DNA of 64,000 nucleotides, taken from JAJYKC01 sp035545735 (GTDB lineage Bacteria > Acidobacteriota > Terriglobia > Bryobacterales > Bryobacteraceae). Made by a program: the position numbers and the translations under genes. Every line of letters begins with the position of its first letter. Position 1 is the first letter of the stretch. The DNA is taken from assembly GCA_035545735.1 (NCBI GenBank), contig DASZXS010000025.1, positions 1 through 64,000 of the forward strand, given 5' to 3'. Below the pieces are notes generated by a model. It made no database searches, had not been told where the DNA came from, and worked only from the letters and a program-made list of their open reading frames with translations. This document shows positions 17,198-26,872 of the stretch, piece by piece.

Positions 17198-18184
17198 ATG
17201 AACTTCTCAGACTTGCACCGGCGTGAATTCCTAAGCAGCCTGGCGGCCTTAACGGTATCGGCCGGCCTGCAGCCGGAGACACGCGACGGAGTCATCTATC
17301 GGAACTTCGGCGGGACGAAGGAACGGATATCGGCGATTGGACTCGGCGGATACCACATCGGCGTCCCAGCGGAAAACGAAGGAATCCGCCTCATCCGGGC
17401 CGCGCTCGACCGCGGCATCAACTTCCTCGACAACTCCTGGGACTATCACGACGGAGGCAGCGAGGTATGCATGGGGAAAGCCCTGCGCGATGGATACCGC
17501 AAGCGGGCGTTCCTCATGACGAAGTACAACGGGCGCACGCGCGACTCGGCGGCGGCGCAAATCGACGATTCGCTGCGGCGGCTCCAAACCGACCATATCG
17601 ATCTGATCCAGTTCCACGAGAACATCCGCATGTCGGACGCGGACCGGTACTTCGCGCCCGGCGGCGCTCACGAGGCCGTGATGGCCGCCAAAAAGGCGGG
17701 CAAGGTCCGCTACATCGGTTTTACGGGGCACAAGGACCCGGACATTCATCTGCACATGCTGGACGCCGCGGCAAAGAACGGCTTTCACTTCGACGCCTGC
17801 CAGATGCCGCTGAACGTGCTGGATTATCACTTCCGAAGCTTCGCCCACCGGGTTGTGCCGCGGCTGGTAAAGGAAAAAACGGCGGTGCTGGGAATGAAGC
17901 CGCTTGCCTTCGGCATGGTGTTCAAGGCGGAGGGCGTCGATGCCGTGGACTGTCTCCACTACGCGTTGAACCTGCCTTCGTCCGTAGTGATCACCGGCTG
18001 CGAGTCCATGGAGCGCCTCGACCAGGCATTCCAGGCGATGAAGACCTTCCAGCCAATGAGCCAGGCTCAAGTGGAAGCTCTAACCGCGAGAACGAAGGAA
18101 GTGGCGATGAGCGGGCGGCTGGAGCGCTTTAAGACCTCGGAAGACTTTGACGGAACCACTCACCATCCGTCTTCGATGGGCTAA
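17198..18184 (+). CDS. Aldo/keto reductase with twin-arginine-like leader
   Basis: 328 aa. The (beta/alpha)8 aldo-keto reductase tetrad is visible: Asp78 and Tyr83 (NFLDNSWDYHDG), Lys109 (LMTKYNG), His140 (LIQFHEN). The N-terminus has RREFLSSLAALTVSAG, similar to a Tat signal, so export of a folded, NADP-bound enzyme is possible; this is common among acidobacterial oxidoreductases. The substrate is unknown. GGGAG precedes the ATG by about 9 nt. It follows the TPR gene by 23 nt. Its stop overlaps the stop of the convergent DUF6351 gene by 4 nt. Confidence 0.9.
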   Translation: MNFSDLHRREFLSSLAALTVSAGLQPETRDGVIYRNFGGTKERISAIGLGGYHIGVPAENEGIRLIRAALDRGINFLDNSWDYHDGGSEVCMGKALRDGYRKRAFLMTKYNGRTRDSAAAQIDDSLRRLQTDHIDLIQFHENIRMSDADRYFAPGGAHEAVMAAKKAGKVRYIGFTGHKDPDIHLHMLDAAAKNGFHFDACQMPLNVLDYHFRSFAHRVVPRLVKEKTAVLGMKPLAFGMVFKAEGVDAVDCLHYALNLPSSVVITGCESMERLDQAFQAMKTFQPMSQAQVEALTARTKEVAMSGRLERFKTSEDFDGTTHHPSSMG

Positions 18185-20313
18185 GGACCGTCCGGCCGGG
18201 TCCGGTCGTAAACGAGGTTTACCGGAGACGGGCCGAACGATGGCCAAGTGACCAGGGGGACCTGGCCGTCGCCGGGCTTTGAAAAATCACACACGCCGTC
18301 CGGGAATATAGCGCGCAGCCGATCCAATTCGCCCGCGCTAAAGACGGTCCGATAGTCCCCCGGGGCGACCGGCTTGAGCTGGCATTTGAGAATATCGGCG
18401 GCTAGCGGCCCGCCGGCTTCCTTGCGTGGATTCGAGTATACCGGGTACCGCTTACTGCATTCCGAAACAGGCTCCGTGGTGAACGGAAGCGGATCGGCGA
18501 CAAATTGCGATCCGGCGTAGCACCCGTCGGCCGCCCCCGCCGGCTTGGCGCGAAGCACTTTCGTACGTTGGGACGCCGGCGAGTTGTCGGCTTTCCAGCC
18601 TGCCATCCAGTGGTCGAAGATATCCTGCGCCGCCGCGCGCGACGCCTTACTGCGCCACATGACCAGATTCGCCGAATCGCCATTGGCCTTGCGCAGCCGT
18701 TCCCGGAGCGCGAAGTGAAACCAACCGTAGTGATAGCCTTCCGTTTCCCTCGAAGTTGCGTCGTCCACGATCGGAATGGCGGCCAAGCCCCCCTTTCCAC
18801 TCAGCGTCAGCCCACCCGCGTAAGCGCGGCGGATCGCGCCGGCATCTCCCACGGTACGGGACGGGATGTAGTTGCTGTCCGCATCCACGCCCCCGATTTT
18901 CTCGTTCAGATCCAGAAATTGCTCTACGGTGATACTGCCACGGTTCAAGGCATTCAGGCCATACTGGACGCCCGTATTGTCGTATGGCCGCAGGGCGGCG
19001 CCGGTGATCGGATTCACTCCGTAAACATTCTTCGCCGCGTCGAAAATCGTCGGACGGGCTCCCTTCGGATTGGTCACCGGATCGTAGCGGAGCGCGGGCG
19101 GAACCGCGGTGTTCCAAACACCCGGCGCGTAGCCTTGGATGTCCGGACGGCCCGGCGTGGGGTCGGTCCGCTGCGCCTGGTTCGCCGCGTCTATCATCGC
19201 TTTCATTCCCGCATAGCCGCCGATCTCAACCTGCTGCCGCTCCGTGAATTTACCGGGACTCGTTACCGTGAAATAGTGCATCAACAGATGAGTATCCAGC
19301 CCGGCCATGGCGATGGACAGCGCATCGGGAAATGTCGCCTGAATCCATACGCCGTCGATCAAGCCCGGAAATGCGTCGGCCACCTGGAGGCTGGTATAGG
19401 CGCCTCCCGATCCGCCGGTGCTGATGGTCCAGTCCGGCGGCCCGAAGGTTTCGATGAAGTGCTCTTTGCCCATCATCGTGGCCTCACCCGCCACGACGGG
19501 ATTGCAGTTGTTCGCGGTGTGGTTCAGCGTGTTGGTGAAAAGAGCATAGCCTTGGCCGAGCCGCGTTCTGTCGAGCACGCTCACTCCTTCCGACGCGCCT
19601 TGTATATACCAGCCGCCCGGGCATCCATGTCCATGGACCGCGACCAGGCGGCGATTCCATCCCTTAGGAGGATGGAACGGACTCACCGGCGGGTCGGAAG
19701 TAGGGTCGTGCAGCACGGCGTTCTGATAGATCCCCCGGTCCATGGTGCCGGTTTCCACACGCACGATGAAGTTAACCGTATCGCCGCGAAGCGTCGTTGT
19801 GACCCCCATGTCGGCCGGTAACGATTTCAAATCGGGCAGCGGTTTGAACTCGTCCTTCCCGTCCGGCAGGTAGACGTATTGAACCACCGTGCGCGCGGAA
19901 CAATTTGCGTCGAGCGGCGGCCCCAGCGTGGTTCCGTCCGGAAGGTGGAACTCATCCGTTTGGCACACGAAGGGCTCTTGCGGAGGGCCGGAGAACACCG
20001 GCCCGGTGACGGGGTAATTCGTCACTTCCAGCGATGCCGCGCCCGCCCGGATTTCATTCTTCCCATTGGCAAGCCCGGTTACCAGCCCCACGAGTGTGCC
20101 CGGCGCGGCTCCGGGGTGGAACGAGCTTGCAACATCCCTGCCGTCCACCGTGATGGGGAAAGGTTCGGGGGCCGGGGCGCCCGCTCCGGCGGTGATCCCG
20201 ACCAGAACGTCGCCGCCCGTGACGCGCGCGGGATTCGTGGACAGGGTCTCGATTCGGACCTGGGCCGTCGCAATGGAAGCCGCCAGAAGAACGGATACTA
20301 TCGAAACTTTCAC
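18181..20313 (-). CDS. Secreted DUF6351 family protein (alpha/beta-hydrolase-like)
   Basis: 710 aa from the GTG at 20311-20313, chosen because AGGAAG lies just before it and a good signal peptide follows (KVSIVSVLLAASIATAQ). The N-terminal part is a beta-sandwich (about 20-130). The large remainder is an alpha/beta-hydrolase-type domain with LVAVHGHGCPGGWY and a nucleophile-elbow-like ISTGGSGGAYTSL, which I associate with DUF6351. The activity is not known; an esterase or tannase-like role is plausible. Ends convergently with the aldo/keto reductase gene. It is last in the operon headed by the multihaem cytochrome. Confidence 0.8.
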   Translation of the reverse strand: MKVSIVSVLLAASIATAQVRIETLSTNPARVTGGDVLVGITAGAGAPAPEPFPITVDGRDVASSFHPGAAPGTLVGLVTGLANGKNEIRAGAASLEVTNYPVTGPVFSGPPQEPFVCQTDEFHLPDGTTLGPPLDANCSARTVVQYVYLPDGKDEFKPLPDLKSLPADMGVTTTLRGDTVNFIVRVETGTMDRGIYQNAVLHDPTSDPPVSPFHPPKGWNRRLVAVHGHGCPGGWYIQGASEGVSVLDRTRLGQGYALFTNTLNHTANNCNPVVAGEATMMGKEHFIETFGPPDWTISTGGSGGAYTSLQVADAFPGLIDGVWIQATFPDALSIAMAGLDTHLLMHYFTVTSPGKFTERQQVEIGGYAGMKAMIDAANQAQRTDPTPGRPDIQGYAPGVWNTAVPPALRYDPVTNPKGARPTIFDAAKNVYGVNPITGAALRPYDNTGVQYGLNALNRGSITVEQFLDLNEKIGGVDADSNYIPSRTVGDAGAIRRAYAGGLTLSGKGGLAAIPIVDDATSRETEGYHYGWFHFALRERLRKANGDSANLVMWRSKASRAAAQDIFDHWMAGWKADNSPASQRTKVLRAKPAGAADGCYAGSQFVADPLPFTTEPVSECSKRYPVYSNPRKEAGGPLAADILKCQLKPVAPGDYRTVFSAGELDRLRAIFPDGVCDFSKPGDGQVPLVTWPSFGPSPVNLVYDRTRPDGP

Positions 20314-20318
20314 GCTTC

Positions 20319-20777
20319 CTAGAATAGATTCCCCGCTACCTGTTCGGCTGCCCGGCAGACCGTTTCTATTAACTCCTCGCGCTTCGCCACTGCGCCGGAC
20401 GAACTCAGACGCACCGTAAAAGCCTGCTTGCGTACCCGGCCCACCACCTGCTCCGACACCTTCCCGCTCTCGCCGCCGTAGCTGCACACGAAGGCTTCGT
20501 TCCCGATGCCGCGCAACGGAACCGCGCCGGCTCCGCAGGAAGGCGTCTTCGCGGCATCGAGCGTGGTCACGTCAATCCACAGATCGAGCCTCTCCGCCCC
20601 GCGCGTTCCGGAGAAATCGCAGCTACCGCCCTCACCTTTCTTCACTACCGACGCCTGCACGGCGGTCTTCAGATAGCCGGCAGCGGATGCCGCGTTCATC
20701 CACTCACAGCCTTCCTCTCCAGCGAATGCCGGCGGCCCAATCATCAAGGCAACGAGAAGAAACGTCCGCGCGCGCAT
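20319..20777 (-). CDS. Small secreted protein of unknown function
   Basis: 152 aa. A signal peptide (RTFLLVALMIGPPAFA) is followed by a mature domain with four cysteines (EGCEWMNA, GSCDFSG, TPSCGAG, FVCSYGG), which suggests disulfides. The pattern resembles small DUF3558-like or lipoprotein-like extracytoplasmic domains, but I do not assign a family. The ATG overlaps the preceding CRTAC1 stop (TGATG); a GTG one codon earlier is equally possible. Function unknown. Confidence 0.72.
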   Translation of the reverse strand: MRARTFLLVALMIGPPAFAGEEGCEWMNAASAAGYLKTAVQASVVKKGEGGSCDFSGTRGAERLDLWIDVTTLDAAKTPSCGAGAVPLRGIGNEAFVCSYGGESGKVSEQVVGRVRKQAFTVRLSSSGAVAKREELIETVCRAAEQVAGNLF

Positions 20778-22630
20778 CACGCCTTTCGCGCCGCTCGAAG
20801 CTTTTCGGCCTTGAGAATCTTTCCACCCTCTTGAATTACGTACAGATGGTTTGCTTCCAGGTCTTTCAACCGGTCCACCTGCCCGCTCAGCCAGCGGATC
20901 TCCACCAGATCCGCTTTCTCGGCTTCGTTCAACCCGAAATGCATGCGCATATCGTTTTGCGAAAAATAGCTGCCGCCGCTCCGCAATTCATCCACTTGCG
21001 ACAGGGGCCTGACGGACTTCGGACCGGTGCGGGCGGAAACAATGACGCGGCTGCCAATCCCACTGCGATTGGACTTAACTCCCACCAGCTTGATCTTGAT
21101 CCAGTTCCGTTTGAGGGTGGAATCGCAGCGCAGCAGTTGCGGAATGGCATTCACGCAGTTCACGGCAATGTCGATATCCCCGTCGTTGTCGTAATCGCCA
21201 AAAGCGCAGCCGCGCGCCGGCGCATTCTCCAGAATGCCCGGGCCTCCCTTTTCGGTGACCTCTTCAAACCGGCCGTTTTGCAGGTTGCGATAGAGATATT
21301 TATGCTCCGCGTATTTCAAGTCTGCATTCGAGCGGTCCACCTCGGGGTAGACGTGCCCATTCGACATCAGGATATCGAGCCATCCGTCGTTATCCATATC
21401 GAAAAAACCGACGCCCCATCCGAGCAGCCGCGTGTTGACGCCAAGTCCGCTCGGATAGGTGCGGTCTTCAAAATTTGCGCCGCCGATGTTGGTGTACAGC
21501 GAGTCGGTGTCTCCGGCAAAATTCGTCTTCACCACGTCGAGATTCCCGTCGCGATTGTAATCGCCGATGGAGACGCCCATGCCGGCCTGCGGCTTCCCCT
21601 CCGGCGATAAGGCCGCTCCGGATTCCACGGCGATGTCCTGGAACGTACCGTCCTTCTGGTTTTGATACAGGGTCGCCGTGCTGGAGTCGTTGGCGACATA
21701 GATGTCCGGCCAACCGTCGTTGTCCAGATCGGACGCGGCGACGCTGAGGCCGTATGTGCCTCCGGTTTTCCAGATCCCAGCCTTCTCGCTGACGTCGGAA
21801 AACGTTCCGTCCCCGTTGTTGTGATAGAGAAAATTCTTCGCGCCTTTTAAGCCTGGCGGACCACAGGCGACCAGTAGCCCTTTGTAGGTGCACGGTCCGG
21901 CCTCCGGCGGCGGCGCGGTCTTCAAATCGAAATCGACGTAGTTTGCGACAAACAGATCCAAATGCCCGTCGCGATCGTAATCGACAAACGTACAGCCGGT
22001 GTTCCAATGCGTCTTCGGCCCGGGCTGAATCAGGCCCGCCTCTTTGGTGACATCGGTGAAAGTTCCGTCGCCGTTGTTACGATAGAGCGCGTTTTGACCA
22101 TAGTAGGTGACAAACAGGTCCTCGCGGCCGTCGTTATTGTAATCGCCGACGCAGCAGGCCTGGCCCCAGCCGGTCCGGTGCTCGAGCCCCGAGCCGGCCG
22201 TTACGTCGGTAAACGTGCCATCCCGGTTGTTTTTGAAAAGGCGGCAATGCGGCTCTTTGCCGTGGGCAAACCCTTCCAGCCGCCAGCCATTCACCAGGAA
22301 AATATCCAGCCAGCCGTCGTCGTCGTAATCGTAGAACGCCAGGCCGCACCCGGTGGTTTCGAGAAGGTACTTGTTCTTCCCCTCCCCACCATAGATCGTC
22401 TTCACCGCCAGCCCCGCTTCCTTCACCACATCGACGAAGCGGACTCCCAGGGGCGTTCCTTCGATGGGGGACTTGGGTCCAGGCGGCGGAGCCTTGGGCT
22501 TCGCGTCGTAACTGCGTTCTATCGGACCCGCTAGTTTCTGCGGCGCCGCCAGAGCCAACAGTTCGGCCGCGGGTAAGACGAGAGACGTCCGGCTCAAAGA
22601 GCCGAGAAAGCGCCGGCGATTTATGTCCAT
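20777..22630 (-). CDS. CRTAC1-type secreted FG-GAP/ASPIC-UnbV protein
   Basis: 617 aa. A Tat-like leader (NRRRFLGSLSRTSLVLP) is followed by a seven-bladed FG-GAP/VCBS propeller (about 60-500). The repeats carry calcium-binding loops such as FYDYDDDGWLDIFLVNG, DYNNDGREDLFVTYY and DYDRDGHLDLFVANY. The C-terminal ASPIC/UnbV domain (about 515-600) includes NWIKIKLVGVKSNRSGIG and DLVEIRWLSGQVDRL. These proteins are exported and thought to bind partners or polysaccharide; no activity is proven. It follows a multihaem-TPR cytochrome by 22 nt, a pairing that suggests the two act in one envelope complex (inference). Confidence 0.92.
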   Translation of the reverse strand: MDINRRRFLGSLSRTSLVLPAAELLALAAPQKLAGPIERSYDAKPKAPPPGPKSPIEGTPLGVRFVDVVKEAGLAVKTIYGGEGKNKYLLETTGCGLAFYDYDDDGWLDIFLVNGWRLEGFAHGKEPHCRLFKNNRDGTFTDVTAGSGLEHRTGWGQACCVGDYNNDGREDLFVTYYGQNALYRNNGDGTFTDVTKEAGLIQPGPKTHWNTGCTFVDYDRDGHLDLFVANYVDFDLKTAPPPEAGPCTYKGLLVACGPPGLKGAKNFLYHNNGDGTFSDVSEKAGIWKTGGTYGLSVAASDLDNDGWPDIYVANDSSTATLYQNQKDGTFQDIAVESGAALSPEGKPQAGMGVSIGDYNRDGNLDVVKTNFAGDTDSLYTNIGGANFEDRTYPSGLGVNTRLLGWGVGFFDMDNDGWLDILMSNGHVYPEVDRSNADLKYAEHKYLYRNLQNGRFEEVTEKGGPGILENAPARGCAFGDYDNDGDIDIAVNCVNAIPQLLRCDSTLKRNWIKIKLVGVKSNRSGIGSRVIVSARTGPKSVRPLSQVDELRSGGSYFSQNDMRMHFGLNEAEKADLVEIRWLSGQVDRLKDLEANHLYVIQEGGKILKAEKLRAARKA

Positions 22631-22652
22631 AATTTCACTCCCGGCCCGCTCC

Positions 22653-24848
22653 TCACCGCGATCCTTTCGCCGAGAGCGGCCGTGTAAGGCCGGTGTGCAT
22701 GTGCCATGGTACGCTTTCCGTCGACAGCTCGGGATGCTGGCGTAAGTAATCCAATGAATACGTGGGGGCGCCAGGGTCCACTTTTCGGGTTTCGTACTCG
22801 GCCATCTGCCGGGCCGCCTCCTGCTTCATTCCGCTGCGCCGGTAGAGAATCGCGAGGTTGTAGTGCGCCGCCAAATCGTCCGGATCGATGGCTTGCAGAG
22901 CTTCGAACTGCGCGCGCGCCTCGTCGTACCGGTGCTGCTGGTAGTAGGAAATCCCCAGCTCGCGCCGCGCGTCGCGCGATTCCGGGTACTGGCGCACCAC
23001 CTCTTCGAAATCGGCAATCTCGGCGGCGGAGTGTCCCTCGCGGCGGTCCACCAATCCAAGATAATAAAGCGCGCGCGCATTCCCCGGCTTTAACGACAAC
23101 GCTTTCACCAGGCTGCCCCGCGCGAGGCTGTACTTCTCCCATTGAATGTTCGTCAGCGCGGCGTTGGTGTAGCCGTCCGCATAATCCGGCCGGAGTTTTT
23201 CCACGTGCGCGAAGGCCCCGGCCGCTTCGGCGTATTGGAGTTGATCCAGGAGCGCGATGCCGAAATTGTTCCAGCGCATCCAGTCCGGATTGTCCGCCGG
23301 GTCCGGCGTCCCGGCCGGATTCGCGCCCAGGTTCAACGTCCGGCTGCGCGAGGCGAGTTCCACGAGCGGGTAGAGGGGATGATCCGGCCCAAAAACGTTG
23401 TTGAGATAGCTCTGCCGCAGATGCCGGTAGTTCACCTTCGCAGTAATCGTCAGCGGCCCTTTGGCGCCCGGCGGAATCTTGAACTCATACCGCACCAGCG
23501 CCGACCGGCCCGCCTGAATCGTGTTGTCATACGCGACCGAATGAATGGTCCAGACCATGTGGTTGTCGACAAACGTCCCGTAGAGATTCACCGGCCGGTT
23601 TGTGAAAGTGTGCGCCCGTTCGTCGAGAGTTCCGTCCGGCTTCAGAAAACCGCTATGGTAGATTTCCTCTCCGCCGGCGTCCTTTACGATGAATTCCACC
23701 CACCCTTCATAGAGGTCGCGGACTTCCGGAATCAAAGAATGACCGATCCCGCGGTTTTGAATCACCACCATCGTCTCCACGGTGTCGCCCGCGGCCAAGC
23801 GGAAAGGCGTGGTCCCGAGGGGCGCGAACAGCGCGTCACCGTGGTTCCGCACGATTCCGAAGAGATCCACATTCAGATAGCCGCCCGTCTGTAGAAACTC
23901 GGTGGTCTTTTGAAGCTGCTCGGTGAACCCATAGTAAAACGGAACGGCCGTATTGCCCGCTGCCCAGCGATGAGACGCCAGCGTGCCTTTCTTCGCGCCA
24001 TAATCCCGCAGCACGGCCGGGGCTCGTTTCATATGGCATCCCTGGCAGGTCGTAAACTCGGCCGAATAGAAATTGAGCGGATTGCGCTTTGAAAATTTCG
24101 AATTCTGCCATTCGTCGTAGGTCGTGAAGGCCGGGACGAATTTGTAGTCGTTTAGCAGGTTCGGAAGGCTGGCCTTGTGGCAGGCGGCGCAAAATTCCGG
24201 TGTGCGGTAGAGGTCTTTCATCACCGCGCGCGAGTGCCGCTCGGGATGCTCCATGATCTGTTCGTAAGGCACTTCGCCAGGAATCCGGTTCCCCTTCTCG
24301 TCCACCATCACCGATGGCACGTCCATCACGAAACTGCCGTTTCCTTCCGTCGAAGTTACGCTTCGAATCGAGTGGCAGGTAGCGCAAGTGAGACCGTCGG
24401 CATCGAACGAGCGATCCACCCTGGAGTCCTGAGTCAGCGCTCCGCTCAAAACCGCGATGGGGTTGTGACAGCTATCACAATGGCGCGAATACTCGATCCC
24501 CTTCGTGCGCAGCAGGATATTCACGCTATTGCGATAGAACGGCGCCCGGAAAGAGTTGGAGTGAAGCGCCTGACGCCACTGTGCATAGGCTTCCTCATGG
24601 CAGTGCCCGCAATAGCCGGCATTGGGGAATGCGCCGGGCTGAATAAAGTCATCGCCAGCCACGGCCGGGTTGCCCGGCAGAAACGGGCGGCTCGCGCCAA
24701 AGCGGAAATTGTACGTTTTGCGGATGCCTCCGGCGTATTGCTGGCGCGCGGATGGAAGATCGGAGTCCTGCGCCAGAGCCGGCAAAATGCAGACACACAG
24801 AGCGACCGCGCCGGCCCGCGGTAACGCGCGCCAAACCAATCGATGCAT
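22653..24848 (-). CDS. Pentahaem cytochrome c fused to TPR domain
   Basis: 731 aa from the ATG at 24846-24848, preceded by GGGAG; a start 9 codons upstream is less likely. A signal peptide (LPRAGAVALCVCILPALAQ) is followed by five CxxCH haem motifs: CGHCH (about residue 80), CDSCH, CATCH, CAACH and CQGCH. This resembles cytochrome c554-like multihaem domains. A beta-sandwich region follows (about 290-460). The C-terminal third has TPR repeats (for example NFGIALLDQLQYAEAAGAF, YNLAILYRRSGMKQEAARQM). It is probably a periplasmic electron-transfer scaffold; the redox partner is unknown. It is the first gene of the operon with the CRTAC1 protein. Confidence 0.92.
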   Translation of the reverse strand: MHRLVWRALPRAGAVALCVCILPALAQDSDLPSARQQYAGGIRKTYNFRFGASRPFLPGNPAVAGDDFIQPGAFPNAGYCGHCHEEAYAQWRQALHSNSFRAPFYRNSVNILLRTKGIEYSRHCDSCHNPIAVLSGALTQDSRVDRSFDADGLTCATCHSIRSVTSTEGNGSFVMDVPSVMVDEKGNRIPGEVPYEQIMEHPERHSRAVMKDLYRTPEFCAACHKASLPNLLNDYKFVPAFTTYDEWQNSKFSKRNPLNFYSAEFTTCQGCHMKRAPAVLRDYGAKKGTLASHRWAAGNTAVPFYYGFTEQLQKTTEFLQTGGYLNVDLFGIVRNHGDALFAPLGTTPFRLAAGDTVETMVVIQNRGIGHSLIPEVRDLYEGWVEFIVKDAGGEEIYHSGFLKPDGTLDERAHTFTNRPVNLYGTFVDNHMVWTIHSVAYDNTIQAGRSALVRYEFKIPPGAKGPLTITAKVNYRHLRQSYLNNVFGPDHPLYPLVELASRSRTLNLGANPAGTPDPADNPDWMRWNNFGIALLDQLQYAEAAGAFAHVEKLRPDYADGYTNAALTNIQWEKYSLARGSLVKALSLKPGNARALYYLGLVDRREGHSAAEIADFEEVVRQYPESRDARRELGISYYQQHRYDEARAQFEALQAIDPDDLAAHYNLAILYRRSGMKQEAARQMAEYETRKVDPGAPTYSLDYLRQHPELSTESVPWHMHTGLTRPLSAKGSR

Positions 24849-24959
24849 GCTCCCAGCGTAAAGCCGAGACGTCAACGGGACCTCTTGCCTTCTTTCCTAA
24901 CATAATATCCTCCGCGGCGCGCCGATGATGGCTAACCCGGTAAAATACCCTGAAGCCCT

Positions 24960-25412
24960 ATGCAGAGCAGACTGTTCGTGTGTATATTCGCCGCCACCGC
25001 TTTACTGGCGCAAGAGAAGAAATTTCCGCCGCTGAAGCGGCAGCCCAACGCGGCGGCCGTGGTGAAAGAACATCTCTCCGCCATCAATGCCTGCGACTGG
25101 AACCGGCTGATGGCTCAGTACCCCGCCGACGTCGAAATCTTCTATCCCGACGGTGTGCTCGCCAAAGGGCGCGCCGCCGTGGGCGATAAATTCGCGGAGG
25201 CGGTGAAGCCCTTCGCCCAGGGCGGCCTTTGCGGACTGCACTTCATCGCGGAACACACCCAGGTGGCGGGAAATACCCTGAACGTCCAGTGGCGTGCCGA
25301 GGCGCCCTTCCTGGCCGAGCCCTACCGCGGAGCCGACGCCTACGAAACCCGCAACGGTCTCATGCAGGCGCAAGTTACGACGTTTAAGAGCGCGGACATC
25401 AGGAAGAAGTAG
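24960..25412 (+). CDS. Secreted SnoaL/NTF2-like protein
   Basis: 150 aa with a signal peptide (about 1-17, ending LLAQ). The mature part fits the NTF2/SnoaL cone fold: VVKEHLSAINACDWNRLMAQY (first helices), then DVEIFYPDGVLAKGRAAVGDKF, then strands GLHFIAEHTQVAGNTLNVQWRA. No catalytic role can be assigned. The gene ends 1 nt from the stop of the convergent membrane-protein gene. Confidence 0.8.
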   Translation: MQSRLFVCIFAATALLAQEKKFPPLKRQPNAAAVVKEHLSAINACDWNRLMAQYPADVEIFYPDGVLAKGRAAVGDKFAEAVKPFAQGGLCGLHFIAEHTQVAGNTLNVQWRAEAPFLAEPYRGADAYETRNGLMQAQVTTFKSADIRKK

Positions 25413-25413
25413 C

Positions 25414-26775
25414 TCACACCCCGCTCTCGCACAGAAACTCGGCTGTGGTGTAACTAACCGAGCAGCCATAGTGCGTGAGGTAGAGCCAGTCGAGCCGCAG
25501 GCCAGAAAGCGCGTGCAAAGCGAGCGCCAACCCGCATACCAGGGCGGCGGTTCGAGCCGATTTCCAGGAAGCCGCCGAGCCGATCTGACGAAGAACAAAA
25601 AATGCGCTCGCCGCGAAAAGAATAAACGCAGCGATGTAGCCGGACCAGACAAAGTTCCCGTTGGCCCAACCGATTTTTTCCACAAAGCCATACGTATAGA
25701 GCGCGCCCGCGGCAAAGCAAAGCCACGCTAACTGAAGCATCGGCTCGAAGATGGCTTTCCTTCCGTAGCAAAGAATCGTAACAATGGGGAAGGCGATGCT
25801 TAGTAAAAACTTGGCGGACAGGCCGGTAGCCCACGCGTGCAGGAATTTCAGAGGCGCCCAAATAATCGTGTCGTGATATCCGGCGGAAGACGCGGCGCCG
25901 GAGTATGTGCTATAAAATTGCCACGCAAGCACCAGGCAGGCAGGTAAATAGAGCCCCCACAACAAATCCGGTAAGGTAGCCGGCAGCCGGCGAACAAGCC
26001 GGAATATCAGCAACAGGAAGGATGCCGGAAGCAAGCAGATAATGAAGCTCGGTTTACTGAGCGTCCCCGCCAATGTAGCCAGGGTAAACAGGCTCACCAG
26101 CACGGCCGACATTCTGGATCCCTGGGACAGGCACCACACGGTGAAAGCGAAAGAGGCGATGGCAAAAGGCTTCAGTAAAATGGACGTCGGGATTTGATAA
26201 GGCTCGGGCCAAAGAAAGCCAAGCTTGTAGGTGTGAGCGAGCGTGAGCGGCTCGGCTACCAGTATTGCCAAGCCAGCCAGAAAAAGGAAAAAGGGATGGC
26301 CGGTTCTGGCGTTTCTGTAGCAGAACCAGAGCAGACCGTATATCAAAACGGCCGTCAGCCCATAACTGGCGACAATTACGATGCGGCCTCCAAACGTCGC
26401 TGTTGGGGCGACCCCGATGGCCATTAAACCCGCGACCAAGGCATGAAACAGAAAGTGAGGCACCGGAATGACGCCCGTGTCGTAGAGCTCTTGGGCGATC
26501 TTAATATGCCCCCGAAAATCGCCACTGCCGGCAAACATTCCCCAGGAAATCAACCCATAAACACTAACAATTATGTGAACGAGAAGGAGACCCGCGAAAA
26601 GATGCCGGAAGCCGTCCCTTGCGGGTTCCGGCGCCGGTGAGGCCGCCGCGCTTACCTTACCGGCGTCACCGGTTTGAGATAGGGATTTTGAGGACTTGAA
26701 AGAAGTTTTATTTTTCAGGCCCACATATCTTGAGACATTTCTCCGCATTAGACGTTGACGCAGAAAGTCTAACAT
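25414..26775 (-). CDS. Polytopic membrane protein of unknown function
   Basis: 453 aa. A polar, basic N-terminus of about 55 residues is followed by roughly ten or eleven hydrophobic helices (first near 60-82, HLFAGLLLVHIIVSVYGLISW). The loop after helix 1 reads SGDFRGHIKIAQELYDTG. An acidic residue after the first helix with repeated helices is reminiscent of GT-C glycosyltransferases that use polyprenyl-phosphate sugars. The classical D-x-D motif is not clear, so this stays a guess. Base composition is slightly lower in GC than its neighbours. The gene is alone, flanked by oppositely oriented genes. Confidence 0.75.
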   Translation of the reverse strand: MLDFLRQRLMRRNVSRYVGLKNKTSFKSSKSLSQTGDAGKVSAAASPAPEPARDGFRHLFAGLLLVHIIVSVYGLISWGMFAGSGDFRGHIKIAQELYDTGVIPVPHFLFHALVAGLMAIGVAPTATFGGRIVIVASYGLTAVLIYGLLWFCYRNARTGHPFFLFLAGLAILVAEPLTLAHTYKLGFLWPEPYQIPTSILLKPFAIASFAFTVWCLSQGSRMSAVLVSLFTLATLAGTLSKPSFIICLLPASFLLLIFRLVRRLPATLPDLLWGLYLPACLVLAWQFYSTYSGAASSAGYHDTIIWAPLKFLHAWATGLSAKFLLSIAFPIVTILCYGRKAIFEPMLQLAWLCFAAGALYTYGFVEKIGWANGNFVWSGYIAAFILFAASAFFVLRQIGSAASWKSARTAALVCGLALALHALSGLRLDWLYLTHYGCSVSYTTAEFLCESGV

Positions 26776-26872
26776 AGCCCTCCGCCGGAACCAGCGGCAT
26801 TTTCACTCGCCGCCTCCCGCCCGCGCCCGGTGCGCTTGGGGGATCGCGAACGGCCGTGACACAATTGACTCC

